Shown here one piece after another: positions 41,772 to 51,045 of a stretch of DNA of 64,000 nucleotides. Within the stretch, counting starts at the first letter, position 1. Every line of letters begins with the position of its first letter. The notes beneath the pieces were generated by a model. It was not told where the DNA came from, did no database searches, and saw only the letters and a list, made by a program, of their open reading frames with translations. This DNA is from JAILEN01 sp036723975 (GTDB taxonomy: Bacteria > Bacillota > Clostridia > Lachnospirales > Lachnospiraceae): the NCBI GenBank assembly GCA_036723975.1, contig DAIMGJ010000008.1, positions 1 through 64,000 on the forward strand, written 5' to 3'. The translations under genes and the position numbers were made by a program.

Positions 41772-42857
41772 TTATTTAAGAAGGTCAAGAATATCCTGTG
41801 CGTTGTCTTTGGTTACTTTCTTGTAATCGCAGCCAATGTAATGTTCATTGGACTTACCTGTGATGTAGTTGATTGCTGCATCAGCTGCAGAGTCAGCCTG
41901 AGAAATATGATCGTTGAATACGGTTCCTGTAATGGTTCCCTTAAGAACGTCTTCACATACTTCTGTAAGAGCATCAACACCTACAAGGTAGATGTCTTCG
42001 CCAACAGTACGTCCAGCGGCCTGAATAGCCTCTAAAGCACCAAGTGCCATAGCATCGTTGTTACAGAAAACAACTTCAAGGTCATTACCATATTTAGATA
42101 ATGCATTTGCTACTAACTGGTTACCCTGAGCCTGATCCCACATACCTACCTGCTCATCAAGCTTATTAACTTCAAGACCTGCGTCTTCCAAAGCTTTGAT
42201 AGAGAACTCTGTACGATACTGAGCATCTACGTTTTCAGGATCACCTTTAATCATAACGTAATCAACTTTTCCGTTTCCGTTGAAGTCGATAGCATCAAGA
42301 CCAAGATCAGCAATGATTTCACCCTGATATGTACCGGACTGACGAGCGTCACATCCTACATAGCATACATCCCAGTTGTTGTCAGCCCAACGCTGTTCTT
42401 CATCTGCATCCGGCTCACGGTTGATGTATACCAATGGGATACCAGCCTCTACTACCATGTCGGTAATGGTTGCTGCTGAAGAAGAGTTAACCGGGTTGAT
42501 AATCAAAACATCTACACCATCAGCGATGAATGCCTGAATCTGACCTGTCTGTGTAGCCTGATCATTAGCACCATCCTGGATTGTGATGTTTTCTTTTGAG
42601 AATCCCTGAGCAATAAGGTAATTCTCTAACTCTGTACGGAACAAAGTCATAAAGTTATCAGCGAACTGATAAATACATACGCCGACTTTCTTGTCAGCTA
42701 AATCAGAGTTTCCAACAGCATCTGCTGCAGCGTCTGCTGCGTCTTCAACTGTTGTCGCATCGCCTGTGGTAGCAGTATCGCTTGATTTTCCGCAGCCTGC
42801 GAAAATGGTTGCTACCATAGCAAGTGAAAGCATTAAACTAAGTAACTTTTTCTTCAT
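41772..42857 (-). CDS. mglB: Galactose/glucose-type sugar-binding lipoprotein (MglB)
   Basis: The 361-residue protein has a lipobox (ATIFAGCG) with an Asp- and Ala-rich linker. The binding-protein fold holds DGVDVLIINPVNSSSAATI, a calcium-loop DFNGNGKVDYV and EVVFCNNDAMALGAL. It is the first gene of the mglBAC-type operon. The Ca loop is as in MglB, so a hexose ligand is most likely. Confidence 0.9.
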   Translation of the reverse strand: MKKKLLSLMLSLAMVATIFAGCGKSSDTATTGDATTVEDAADAAADAVGNSDLADKKVGVCIYQFADNFMTLFRTELENYLIAQGFSKENITIQDGANDQATQTGQIQAFIADGVDVLIINPVNSSSAATITDMVVEAGIPLVYINREPDADEEQRWADNNWDVCYVGCDARQSGTYQGEIIADLGLDAIDFNGNGKVDYVMIKGDPENVDAQYRTEFSIKALEDAGLEVNKLDEQVGMWDQAQGNQLVANALSKYGNDLEVVFCNNDAMALGALEAIQAAGRTVGEDIYLVGVDALTEVCEDVLKGTITGTVFNDHISQADSAADAAINYITGKSNEHYIGCDYKKVTKDNAQDILDLLK

Positions 42858-43061
42858 AGTAGATTTCCTCCCTTACATTTTAGTTACCCTTGTAACGTTT
42901 GCTACGTGAACATATTATTCGAATCCGAAAACGATTAAAATTGAAAATTCTTCTTTTAATCTTAAAAATTCTTTCGTATAAAAAAAACACAGAAGGATTT
43001 TCTAGATGAACAGAATTATTTTCAAGAACCCCCAATCGCATCACCACTGTTGCTTAGCAAC

Positions 43062-43091
43062 AAAAAAAGACAGAGAACCATATTCTCTGCC
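43062..43091 (-). terminator. Terminator of pyk (hairpin motif copy B)
   Basis: Minus strand: GGCAGAGAA pairs with TTCTCTGTC (43069-43091, one G-U), loop of five, then seven T (43062-43068). It shares GACAGAGAACC with the hairpin at 14299-14309. The 248 bases between mglB and pyk otherwise hold only AT-rich sequence and no ORF. Confidence 0.92.
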
Positions 43092-43105
43092 TTTTAAAGA
43101 TTCAT

Positions 43106-44530
43106 TTATACAATTTGTGCCTTGATAAGGTTTGTGGTTCCGGAAATACCAAGTGGGAGGCCTGCGGTAAGTACTGCTACATCGCCTTCTTCCAAAAGGT
43201 CATTTTCACGGGCACGTTCAATGGCGTGATCGAACAATGCATTGGGATCGTTTTCCTCATCCAGCATGATAGGAATCACACCCCAGCAAAGATTCATCTG
43301 GCGAGCCACACGCTCTGTGGTACAGCATCCGATAATCGGAGTGTTTGGACGGAATTTTGATACTGCGTGTACCGTACGTCCGGATTTTGTAACCGTAACA
43401 ATGGCTGCCGCATTCAGATCATCTGCCATCATACATGCACTGTGGGAAATGGCATCTGTAATACTTGGCGCTTCAAAACGATCCATATTTTTCAAACGGT
43501 TTATGTAGTTAATATCGCCCTCGGTGCGAACAGCGATACGGCTCATAGTCTCCACCGCCTCAACCGGATACTTTCCTGCTGCCGTTTCTCCGGAAAGCAT
43601 GATTGCACTGGTTCCGTCGTAAACCGCATTTGCAACGTCGGTAGCTTCTGCTCTGGTTGGTCTCGGGTGAGAGATCATAGAATCAAGCATCTGGGTTGCG
43701 GTAATAACAAACTTACCTGCCTGATATACCTTTTTGATAATCATCTTTTGGATGACCGGTACATCTTCCAGCGGAATCTCTACGCCCATATCACCACGAG
43801 CAACCATGATACCGTCCGCCTCTTCAATAATCTCATCAATATTCTGAACACCCTGATTGTTTTCAATCTTTGCAATAATCTCAATGTTTTCTCCGCCGTG
43901 TTCCTTTAATACCTTGCGCATCTGGCGAATGTCATCTGCTGTACGGGTAAAGGAAGCTGCAACAAAATCGAAATCTTCCTGAACCGCAAAGACCAAATCC
44001 TTATAGTCCTTCGGAGAAATATAGTCCATAGAAAGCTCAACGTTCGGAACATTGACACCTTTCTTATTGGAAATCTTTCCACCGTTTACTACCTTACAAA
44101 GGATGTGATCTTCTTCCACATCTTTCACAATCATTTCAATCAAACCATCATCGATCAAAATGTGATCTCCGATTTTTACGTCAGAAGTAAGTCCCTTATA
44201 AGTGATAGAAACTTTGGTTTCATCACCCTCCACATCTTCCGTATAAAGTGAGAAGTCCTGTCCTTCTTCAAGCATAACGGATCCGTCTTTGAATTCCTTC
44301 AAACGAATTTCCGGTCCCTTGGTATCCAACAGAGTGGCAACAGGAAGTCCCAGTTCCTCTCGGACAGCTCGGATATTTACAAGTTTTCCTCGCTGTTCTT
44401 CATAATCACCGTGAGAAAAGTTCAATCGACAAACATTCATGCCTGCCTTCATCAACTTCTTTAAGGTCTCCTGATCCTGAGATGCAGGGCCGATGGTACA
44501 AATAATTTTGGTTTTTCTCTTATAATTCAT
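43106..44530 (-). CDS. pyk: Pyruvate kinase
   Basis: Pyruvate kinase makes ATP and pyruvate from phosphoenolpyruvate. The 474-residue protein has the N-terminal TKIICTIGPASQ, catalytic CRLNFSHGD, the IEIIAKIENNQGVQNIDEI lysine block, MVARGDMGVEIP and SGETAAGKYPVEAV. It lacks the extra C-terminal PEP-utilising domain found in some Firmicutes. It follows the carbamate kinase gene by 12 bases and ends in a strong terminator. Confidence 0.96.
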   Translation of the reverse strand: MNYKRKTKIICTIGPASQDQETLKKLMKAGMNVCRLNFSHGDYEEQRGKLVNIRAVREELGLPVATLLDTKGPEIRLKEFKDGSVMLEEGQDFSLYTEDVEGDETKVSITYKGLTSDVKIGDHILIDDGLIEMIVKDVEEDHILCKVVNGGKISNKKGVNVPNVELSMDYISPKDYKDLVFAVQEDFDFVAASFTRTADDIRQMRKVLKEHGGENIEIIAKIENNQGVQNIDEIIEEADGIMVARGDMGVEIPLEDVPVIQKMIIKKVYQAGKFVITATQMLDSMISHPRPTRAEATDVANAVYDGTSAIMLSGETAAGKYPVEAVETMSRIAVRTEGDINYINRLKNMDRFEAPSITDAISHSACMMADDLNAAAIVTVTKSGRTVHAVSKFRPNTPIIGCCTTERVARQMNLCWGVIPIMLDEENDPNALFDHAIERARENDLLEEGDVAVLTAGLPLGISGTTNLIKAQIV

Positions 44531-44542
44531 ATACTACCTTTC

Positions 44543-45469
44543 TTATTTACCAATCATCGTTCCGGCTTTTTCCCCCACAACCGAATCTGGACTGAGTTTG
44601 GTTATCAATGCTTTTCGAATTGCTGAATCCCCAATATAATCAACTGCAGCCTGAATCTTCGGCGCCATGGTCTGGGCTTCAAATTCTCCTTCGGACAAAA
44701 GTTGTTTTGCCTCAGCTACAGATAGATAATCCAATTTCTTTTCTTCATCCGTTCCGAAGTTTTTGCAAACCTTTTCCACTCCGGTTAAGATGACAAACAT
44801 CTCGGCATCAATTTGATCTGCCAAGAATCCTGCTGCCGTGTCTTTCTCAATCACGGCGGATGCGCCCTTTAATGAATTTCCTTGGGCAAGAACCGGAATA
44901 CCGCCACCTCCGCAGGCAATCACTACCTGATCCGCATCCAAAAGTGCCTTTATGGAATCAAGTTCGATAATCTCCATAGGCTTTGGTGTGGCAACGACTC
45001 TTCGATAGCCGCCTTCCACTTCTTTTACATGATTGCCTTTTTTCTCTTCTGCCTCAGCCTCTTCCTTGGTAAGCACACGCCCAATCACTTTGCCCGGCTT
45101 ATAAAAAGCTTCATCATAAGGATCTACAGCAATCTGTGTCAAAACTGTGGTTACAGATTTATAAATGCCTCGACTGATCAACTCACTTCGTATGGCATTT
45201 TGCAAATCATATCCGATATAGCTCTGACTCATGGCCGAACATACACTCATAGGAGTTACGGTGTATTCACTGTGATTCTTTGCAAACTCAGACATAGCGG
45301 TGTGAATCATGCTTACCTGTGGTCCGTTGGAATGAGTTACCACCACAGAGAAATCCTGTTCCACAAACTTCACAATTGCCTTCGCCGTCTCCGCTATCGC
45401 TGCCTGCTGCTCCGGCAATGTTATTCCCAGTGCATTATGTCCCAAAGCAATCACAATTTTCTTTTTCAT
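44543..45469 (-). CDS. arcC: Carbamate kinase
   Basis: ArcC transfers phosphate from carbamoyl phosphate to ADP. The 308-residue protein begins MKKKIVIALGHNALG, where most relatives have GGNAL in place of GHNAL; His replaces one Gly. AIRSELISRGIYK, the CGGGGIPVLAQ loop and APKIQAAVDY are standard. I start at 45469 because GGAGG precedes it. No arginine deiminase or ornithine transcarbamylase is nearby, so the carbamoyl phosphate source is unclear. It shares a unit with pyk. Confidence 0.9.
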   Translation of the reverse strand: MKKKIVIALGHNALGITLPEQQAAIAETAKAIVKFVEQDFSVVVTHSNGPQVSMIHTAMSEFAKNHSEYTVTPMSVCSAMSQSYIGYDLQNAIRSELISRGIYKSVTTVLTQIAVDPYDEAFYKPGKVIGRVLTKEEAEAEEKKGNHVKEVEGGYRRVVATPKPMEIIELDSIKALLDADQVVIACGGGGIPVLAQGNSLKGASAVIEKDTAAGFLADQIDAEMFVILTGVEKVCKNFGTDEEKKLDYLSVAEAKQLLSEGEFEAQTMAPKIQAAVDYIGDSAIRKALITKLSPDSVVGEKAGTMIGK

Positions 45470-45587
45470 ATTATATAATCCTCCGCATGCTCGCAATAAT
45501 TCTCGCTAACGCTGTAATTATACAATACTTTCCCGTTAATCGAAAGTAAAAAGGGAATCTTCTTTCTTAATTTATAACATAGAAAGT

Positions 45588-45627
45588 CCCGCCGCGAGGG
45601 ATGGTGGAACCAATCCCGGGAGGCGGG
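45588..45627 (-). terminator. Terminator of htrA
   Basis: Minus strand: CCCGCC pairs with GGCGGG (45588-45627), with an inner GGGAT/ATCCC stem. Only a short T-rich stretch follows, so efficiency may be moderate. It is the only structure between htrA and arcC. Confidence 0.6.
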
Positions 45628-45642
45628 CAATACTATTTATAA

Positions 45643-47031
45643 TTATTGTGCGCTGCTTAAAGTAACCTGAATGGTTTCCTCAGCATAATCGTCCGCATAG
45701 CGGGCAACGGTTACTTCCACCGTATCGCCTGCACTTAAGGAAGATAACTGCTGCTGCAGTTCTTCCATAGACTTTACTTGCGTACCGTTCAATCCGGTAA
45801 TCACATCTTTTTTCTGTAATCCTGCTTTGTCAGCTCCTGTTCCGGAAATCACTCGGGCTACGTACACGCCCTGCGGCATATGATACTGTACTGCATTTAC
45901 AGCATCCACATCCACACCCATAATTCCGAGATAAGCACTGTTTCCATTGGAAGGAGTCAAATCCTCCGTGCTTTCTTCATTGTTTTCAGCAATCTGTTCT
46001 TCTGTCTGTGCACTCATAAGTGTTTCGATTACCGTGCTGGCTGTGGAAATCGGAATGGCATATCCCATACCCTCTACTTCCGTATCGGAATACTTGGCAG
46101 ATACAATACCTACCACTTCTCCGTTCATATTCAAAAGTGCTCCGCCGGAGTTACCCGGATTAACCGCAGCATCTGTCTGAATCAATGTCTGTGAATAGGT
46201 GGAACCATCATTGTTTTGGAAGCTTACCTCTCTGTTCAATGCAGAAATCACTCCGGTAGTAACAGACTGACCATAGCCTAATGCATTACCGATTACAACT
46301 GCGGAAGATCCAACTTTCAAATCATCGGAAGATCCGATGCTTGCAACTTTAATCTCCTTTAAAGTTGCAGAATCAATATCGGAAAGACTGACCTTTACGA
46401 TTGCCAAATCCGTATTGGGATCCGTACCTTGCAAATGTGCTTCCACTGCAGAATCATCCACAAAGGTAATCGTCAAAGTATTTGCTCCTTCCACCACATG
46501 ATTATTGGTTACAATATATAAATACTCACTATCCTGACTAATAATAATTCCGCTTCCCGCAGATTCGGATTCTGTAGCATAGTGCTGACCGAACCAATTG
46601 CGATACTCCACGATAGACATATTGGTTACCTGTACAATGGCAGGCATTACATTGTCAACAATATCTGAAACATCCGTAACGGTTGTTGCAGTGGAAACCG
46701 CTGTGGAATCGATTACGCCCTCGGACTTCTTTACGCCGGTTGCTTCCGAAACAGCCAGCTCTTCTTCCACTTCTTTTCCCAATTTCGTAGATGCATAATA
46801 ATTGCCTCCGGCAAAGGCCGCCCCGGCAACCAATCCAAATGCAACCGCTATTGCCAAAAACTTTGCGACTGCCTTTCCAAAACCTTTATGACTCTTTTTG
46901 GGTTTCTTAGGTTTTTTCGGATCCATGTAAGGATTGTAATCACCGTCTCCGGAAGTATTCGTATACGAAGTACCTTCTGAATAGTTTTGCATTCCGTTGT
47001 TTGATTCATACTCGTAATACTGATAGTTCAT
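45643..47031 (-). CDS. htrA: HtrA/DegP-type serine protease
   Basis: This surface quality-control protease has 462 residues. A Tyr- and Asn-rich N-terminal tail, a Lys/Pro stretch and one membrane segment (VAKFLAIAVAFGLVAGAAF) precede the trypsin-like domain. The triad is His in VTNNHVVEGA, Asp in NTDLAIVK and Ser in VNPGNSGGALL. A PDZ domain follows with YVARVISGTGADKAGLQKKD. I start at 47031, since GGGAG lies just upstream. It faces the outside of the membrane. Confidence 0.94.
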   Translation of the reverse strand: MNYQYYEYESNNGMQNYSEGTSYTNTSGDGDYNPYMDPKKPKKPKKSHKGFGKAVAKFLAIAVAFGLVAGAAFAGGNYYASTKLGKEVEEELAVSEATGVKKSEGVIDSTAVSTATTVTDVSDIVDNVMPAIVQVTNMSIVEYRNWFGQHYATESESAGSGIIISQDSEYLYIVTNNHVVEGANTLTITFVDDSAVEAHLQGTDPNTDLAIVKVSLSDIDSATLKEIKVASIGSSDDLKVGSSAVVIGNALGYGQSVTTGVISALNREVSFQNNDGSTYSQTLIQTDAAVNPGNSGGALLNMNGEVVGIVSAKYSDTEVEGMGYAIPISTASTVIETLMSAQTEEQIAENNEESTEDLTPSNGNSAYLGIMGVDVDAVNAVQYHMPQGVYVARVISGTGADKAGLQKKDVITGLNGTQVKSMEELQQQLSSLSAGDTVEVTVARYADDYAEETIQVTLSSAQ

Positions 47032-47144
47032 TTTGAAGTCTCCCTTCATCAACGTTTTTCATCTTTAATTCGTAGTCTACTCCCCATTTGTGTCTGTTTT
47101 GTGAAAAACTTTTGAAAGAATTAAGAATAATCCTTAAAAATACC

Positions 47145-47174
47145 TAAAAAAAGTTGGGCACAAAATGCCCAACT
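47145..47174 (-). terminator. Terminator of the polysaccharide operon
   Basis: Minus strand: AGTTGGGCA and TGCCCAACT (47152-47174) form a perfect 9-bp hairpin with a 5-base loop, then seven T. It follows the LCP gene at 47195 and separates the polysaccharide run from htrA. Confidence 0.95.
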
Positions 47175-47194
47175 CCTATTATGTATTATTTTGT

Positions 47195-48313
47195 TTAGAA
47201 GCCATAATCCAAAGCATCCCCTTCGGAGTATCCGGTATATTCTTCAATACTCTGAGAAATGCTCTTCAACTGATTGGAAGCAACATGAGTGGTGTCTTCA
47301 AACAAAAACTCATAAAGCTTGGAAACGTTGGTTTCCAATGTACAAGGAACATCAACGGATCCGATTTTACCAAACGTTCCGGTCTTCATATCAAATGGGA
47401 AGCCATGTGAGTCTACCAATTCATATTCCTGCATAGCTGCTGCCATTGCAATAATCTGAGTCTCCTGAAGGTTTGTGGAAACATTCGGTAACACGTGATC
47501 GACTAGACTGTTTAATTCGATTACATTTGAATCTTTAACTTTGGTAATCAATGCCTGTACCACTGTTCTTTGTCTGGATGCACGTTTAAAATCTCCACCT
47601 GCAGTATAACGGACTCTACAGTATGACACTGCCTGCACACCGTTCATTTCTGTCTGGCCTTCCACAACTTCCGTGCGATCTTTTCCGATAATAAATGCCA
47701 CTTCCGGGATATATTCATTCGTATACTTTGCCTCTTCTGCAGTAAGCGGTTCCGGCAAGGTGATTCCTCCAACAGAATCGATGGCATCTGCCAAAGCATA
47801 GAAGTCCACAGCCACATATTTCTGAATATTCAAATCCAAATTACGATTCAACATCTCTATGGATTCGGAAACTCCGCCATGATTATAGGCGTAGTTACAT
47901 TTACGAAGTTTTCCGGAGCCGTCCACATCCATCATGGTGTCACGATAAACAGAAACAATCTTTACTTCCTTGGTATCATTGTTGATATTACAAATCATTA
48001 TACTGTCGGAATTTCCGGAATCATAATTGCCGTTGGATCGATTGTCCACTCCAAAAAGCGCAATGGTCGTATATCCACTTAACAATTCCTTTGTCTCGGA
48101 ATCCAAATCGTTGGTTGCCAGGTTCTTAATGGACGTAATATCCAGCTTGCCGAATTTTGACCATCCGAAAAGAACAACCAGAAGCAAAAGTAATACAAAA
48201 AATTCGACAATCAGAAACCTTCTTTGTCTCTTTTTCTTAAGTTGCTTCTTTGATACTTTCTTTTTTGTTCCTGTATTACTCATTTTGTTGTTACTCATTT
48301 TGTTGTTACTCAT
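47195..48313 (-). CDS. LCP-family cell-wall polymer ligase
   Basis: The 372-residue protein has an N-terminal basic tail, one membrane segment (about residues 33-52) and the LCP domain. The core reads IALFGVDNRSNG, then NSDSIMICNINNDT, VYRDTMMDV and YCRVRYTAGGDFKRASRQR. It would attach the cluster's polymer to the wall. The N-terminus holds a repeat MSNNK-MSNNK-MSN, encoded by a 15-bp tandem repeat that contains the start codon. It is the last gene before the terminator. Confidence 0.93.
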   Translation of the reverse strand: MSNNKMSNNKMSNTGTKKKVSKKQLKKKRQRRFLIVEFFVLLLLLVVLFGWSKFGKLDITSIKNLATNDLDSETKELLSGYTTIALFGVDNRSNGNYDSGNSDSIMICNINNDTKEVKIVSVYRDTMMDVDGSGKLRKCNYAYNHGGVSESIEMLNRNLDLNIQKYVAVDFYALADAIDSVGGITLPEPLTAEEAKYTNEYIPEVAFIIGKDRTEVVEGQTEMNGVQAVSYCRVRYTAGGDFKRASRQRTVVQALITKVKDSNVIELNSLVDHVLPNVSTNLQETQIIAMAAAMQEYELVDSHGFPFDMKTGTFGKIGSVDVPCTLETNVSKLYEFLFEDTTHVASNQLKSISQSIEEYTGYSEGDALDYGF

Positions 48314-48325
48314 TTCAGTCCTCTT

Positions 48326-49633
48326 TTATAATTGATAATTATCCAGTCCCATAGGAAGGTTTTCATTGTAGAATAAATCGCCGGCTTTTAATCTGTCATG
48401 CCAACGTTCCATAATCAATCCGTTGGAACTTTGTGTGCTGATATTTTCCGTTAACTTTCGATAGCATACCACATCCGGCAAAAAAATGATACGTCTTCCT
48501 GCTGCTATTGTTTTCATACAAAAATCCAGCATAATATCTCTGCCATCCAGGTTTGCTCCAAATCCACCAACATGGCGATAAAGTTTGGAATCAATCATAC
48601 AGCATCCCACATCCACCATACTCACATCCCTCGGGAGAACATTTCGATACTCGTATCCTTCGAAAAAAATACTTTGATTGTAGCAGGCAGGATATGCAAG
48701 CCCTTCTCTTCCATAAATGTATCCGCAGTTATCAATGGTAAAATCATAGTGGTGAAATTTTACACCAACGATTCCCACATCCGGTTGCGAAAGAATCTCA
48801 TACATCTTCTGCATATATTTTTTCCCGCGAATTCGAACATTTTTATCATGTAAAAACAAGAACTCATCCCTGTGATTCTTGTAAGTAGACGTAGGATAAG
48901 ACACATTCAAAAAGCGAAGTTTTTTATCCGGAAAAACCTCTGCTTCCAATCCCATTCTTTTTAAGTGTGCCGCTACAACGGTAGCATATTCCCGCAACAT
49001 CTTTGCACGAATTTCCTTTGGCAGGGCTTCATCCACCACCCGTTCGTGATAGAGCAACGCCGGCACATGCCCCACAGTCACCTTCGCCTCTCTCAACCGA
49101 AACAAAAAATCATAAACGGGATAGTATTCCAGCTTTTCATGGAATTCCCCCACCTTCATGGAAAGATTTTTTCGGAAACAAATAAAACTTCCGATGTAGG
49201 GGATATGCCGAATCAGTTCTTCATTGTAATCCGGTTTAAAATGAGGATTCATTCGGTTGGATTCAATCAGTTCATCATGATCCGAATAAACCACATCACA
49301 CTCTCTGATTTTTTGTTCTAACATATCCAAAGTATTTGTGGAAAGTCGGTCATGCTGTCCCAAAAGAACAATGTATTCTCCGGAGGCAAAATGCACTCCG
49401 ATATTATATGCATAGGATAATCCATGCTTATTTTTAATTTTCCTGTATATGACGCGACTTTCTTCCGGGAACATTTCCGATGTAATCCACATAACATCTG
49501 TCCCGGGATTCTCATCCAGAACAATTAATTCCCAGTTTTTGAAATTTAAAGCATTCAAAGATTCCAGGCAATCACGAAAAAAAGTTGGATTTGTTCCGAA
49601 GGCGCGAATTAACACAGTAAATTTTGCAGCCAC
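48326..49633 (-). CDS. Glycosyltransferase family 2 protein
   Basis: The 435-residue protein begins with a GTG codon directly after the stop of the sugar-transferase gene. The GT-A core has TVLIRAFGTNPTFFRDCLES, then ELIVLDENPG and the metal-binding region VVYSDHDELIE. The second half has a conserved MVDVGCCMIDSKLYRHVGGF and VCYRKLTENIS. It adds a later sugar to the polyprenyl-linked chain; which sugar is unknown. Confidence 0.87.
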   Translation of the reverse strand: MAAKFTVLIRAFGTNPTFFRDCLESLNALNFKNWELIVLDENPGTDVMWITSEMFPEESRVIYRKIKNKHGLSYAYNIGVHFASGEYIVLLGQHDRLSTNTLDMLEQKIRECDVVYSDHDELIESNRMNPHFKPDYNEELIRHIPYIGSFICFRKNLSMKVGEFHEKLEYYPVYDFLFRLREAKVTVGHVPALLYHERVVDEALPKEIRAKMLREYATVVAAHLKRMGLEAEVFPDKKLRFLNVSYPTSTYKNHRDEFLFLHDKNVRIRGKKYMQKMYEILSQPDVGIVGVKFHHYDFTIDNCGYIYGREGLAYPACYNQSIFFEGYEYRNVLPRDVSMVDVGCCMIDSKLYRHVGGFGANLDGRDIMLDFCMKTIAAGRRIIFLPDVVCYRKLTENISTQSSNGLIMERWHDRLKAGDLFYNENLPMGLDNYQL

Positions 49634-51043
49634 TTATTTTGAATCCTTTCCGCCTAAAACAACACCAATGGTTTTAAAAAGAATAAAAACGTCCAGTCCC
49701 AAAGTCCAGTTTGTAATATATTCCGTGTCCAATTCAACGACTTTCTCGAAATCGGTGATTTTGCTTCTTCCGCTCACCTGCCACATTCCGGTAAGTCCCG
49801 GACGGATTCCAAGTCGTGCTTTGTGATGATACTCGTATTCTTTAAACTCATCCTCTGTAGGCGGTCTGGTACCGACCAAGGACATATCGCCCTTTAATAC
49901 GTTCCAAAACTGCGGCAATTCATCAATGGAATACTTACGAATGAAATGACCGATAGGAATAATACGAGGATCATTTTCCATTTTAAACATATTCCCCTGC
50001 ATTTCATTTTCGCTTTTTAGTTTTTCCAAATCCTTGTCCGCCCCCACATACATAGAACGGAACTTATAAAGCTTAAATCTACGTCCGTTTTTTCCAATAC
50101 GAACCTGCTTATAAAAGATTGGTCCCGGAGATTGTACTTTTATAATCGGAGCAAAAATCACAAACGCTATAGCCACAAGTACAAGTCCCACAATGCTCCC
50201 CAAAATATCCATCAATCGTTTTACAAAAAGCTGTCGATTGGTGGCAATCTTCATACTACTGGTCAGGACCACATAGTTTCCGTAATTGTCCAACTGACGG
50301 TTTGGAACCAAAAGTTTGGAATGAAGCAAGCTTACATGAACCGTAGCGCCCAATTCCACCAATGCCGCCGCCAAAGCCTCGGAGCTTTCTCTGGTATTTC
50401 CATCAATAAATACTTCATCCACAACATTTGCCCGAACATAATCCAAAAAGTCATCCGCATTCGCCACGACCGGAATGTCATGAATCATTTCTCCCTTCAT
50501 GGGTTGATCCACCACAACCACACCTGTCACCTTGTAATTGGTATACTTATTCATGGCGATTTCCCGAAGACATCGCTCTACATTGGTGCTTTCCGCAACC
50601 ACCGTCATCAATGCCTTGGATTTGTCCTGCAACTTACGGAAACGAATTACCCTTTTCCAAAGCACCCTGCAAGTGTACATAAATACAATCGACAAACCTA
50701 AATACATAAACAAAAGCTGTCGAGAGTATAAAACCGACTGTTTGATGGCGTACATATAAACCAATACGCCGCCAAAATTTACAATTGCGCTTGTTAAAGT
50801 AGCGCGAAACTCCTGATACTTGTTTCTTCTTAAAATACCTTTATATGGTTCCACAAAGAAAACCACAACGATATCGATCAAAAGAAGAATTACGGCCAGG
50901 CGCTCATAAATATCCGCACTAAAAAGCCAGCCGCCGCCAAATCTCCAGGCATAGGCCAAAATCAGCGCCAACTCCAGGCATACAATATCAATTATGGTAA
51001 AATCCAAATGTTTTACCCAACTTCGTTTTCCTTCACTATACAT
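49634..51043 (-). CDS. Polyprenyl-phosphate sugar phosphotransferase (WbaP type)
   Basis: This enzyme starts the lipid-linked polymer by moving a sugar-1-phosphate to undecaprenyl phosphate. The 469-residue protein has about four N-terminal membrane segments, a domain holding VVVDQPMKGEMIHDIPVVA, one more segment and the C-terminal catalytic domain. Its core is KVQSPGPIFYKQVRIGKNG, then FKLYKFRSMY, DELPQFWNVLKGDMSLVG and GIRPGLTGMWQV. The first sugar is not clear; galactose and glucose are the usual ones. It lies two bases after the pyrophosphorylase gene. Confidence 0.94.
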   Translation of the reverse strand: MYSEGKRSWVKHLDFTIIDIVCLELALILAYAWRFGGGWLFSADIYERLAVILLLIDIVVVFFVEPYKGILRRNKYQEFRATLTSAIVNFGGVLVYMYAIKQSVLYSRQLLFMYLGLSIVFMYTCRVLWKRVIRFRKLQDKSKALMTVVAESTNVERCLREIAMNKYTNYKVTGVVVVDQPMKGEMIHDIPVVANADDFLDYVRANVVDEVFIDGNTRESSEALAAALVELGATVHVSLLHSKLLVPNRQLDNYGNYVVLTSSMKIATNRQLFVKRLMDILGSIVGLVLVAIAFVIFAPIIKVQSPGPIFYKQVRIGKNGRRFKLYKFRSMYVGADKDLEKLKSENEMQGNMFKMENDPRIIPIGHFIRKYSIDELPQFWNVLKGDMSLVGTRPPTEDEFKEYEYHHKARLGIRPGLTGMWQVSGRSKITDFEKVVELDTEYITNWTLGLDVFILFKTIGVVLGGKDSK

Positions 51044-51045
51044 GA

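Noticed and set aside
43040..43062. GTTGC/GCAAC dyad next to the pyk terminator as a second terminator
   Set aside because: On the minus strand the T-run lies before rather than after the stem.
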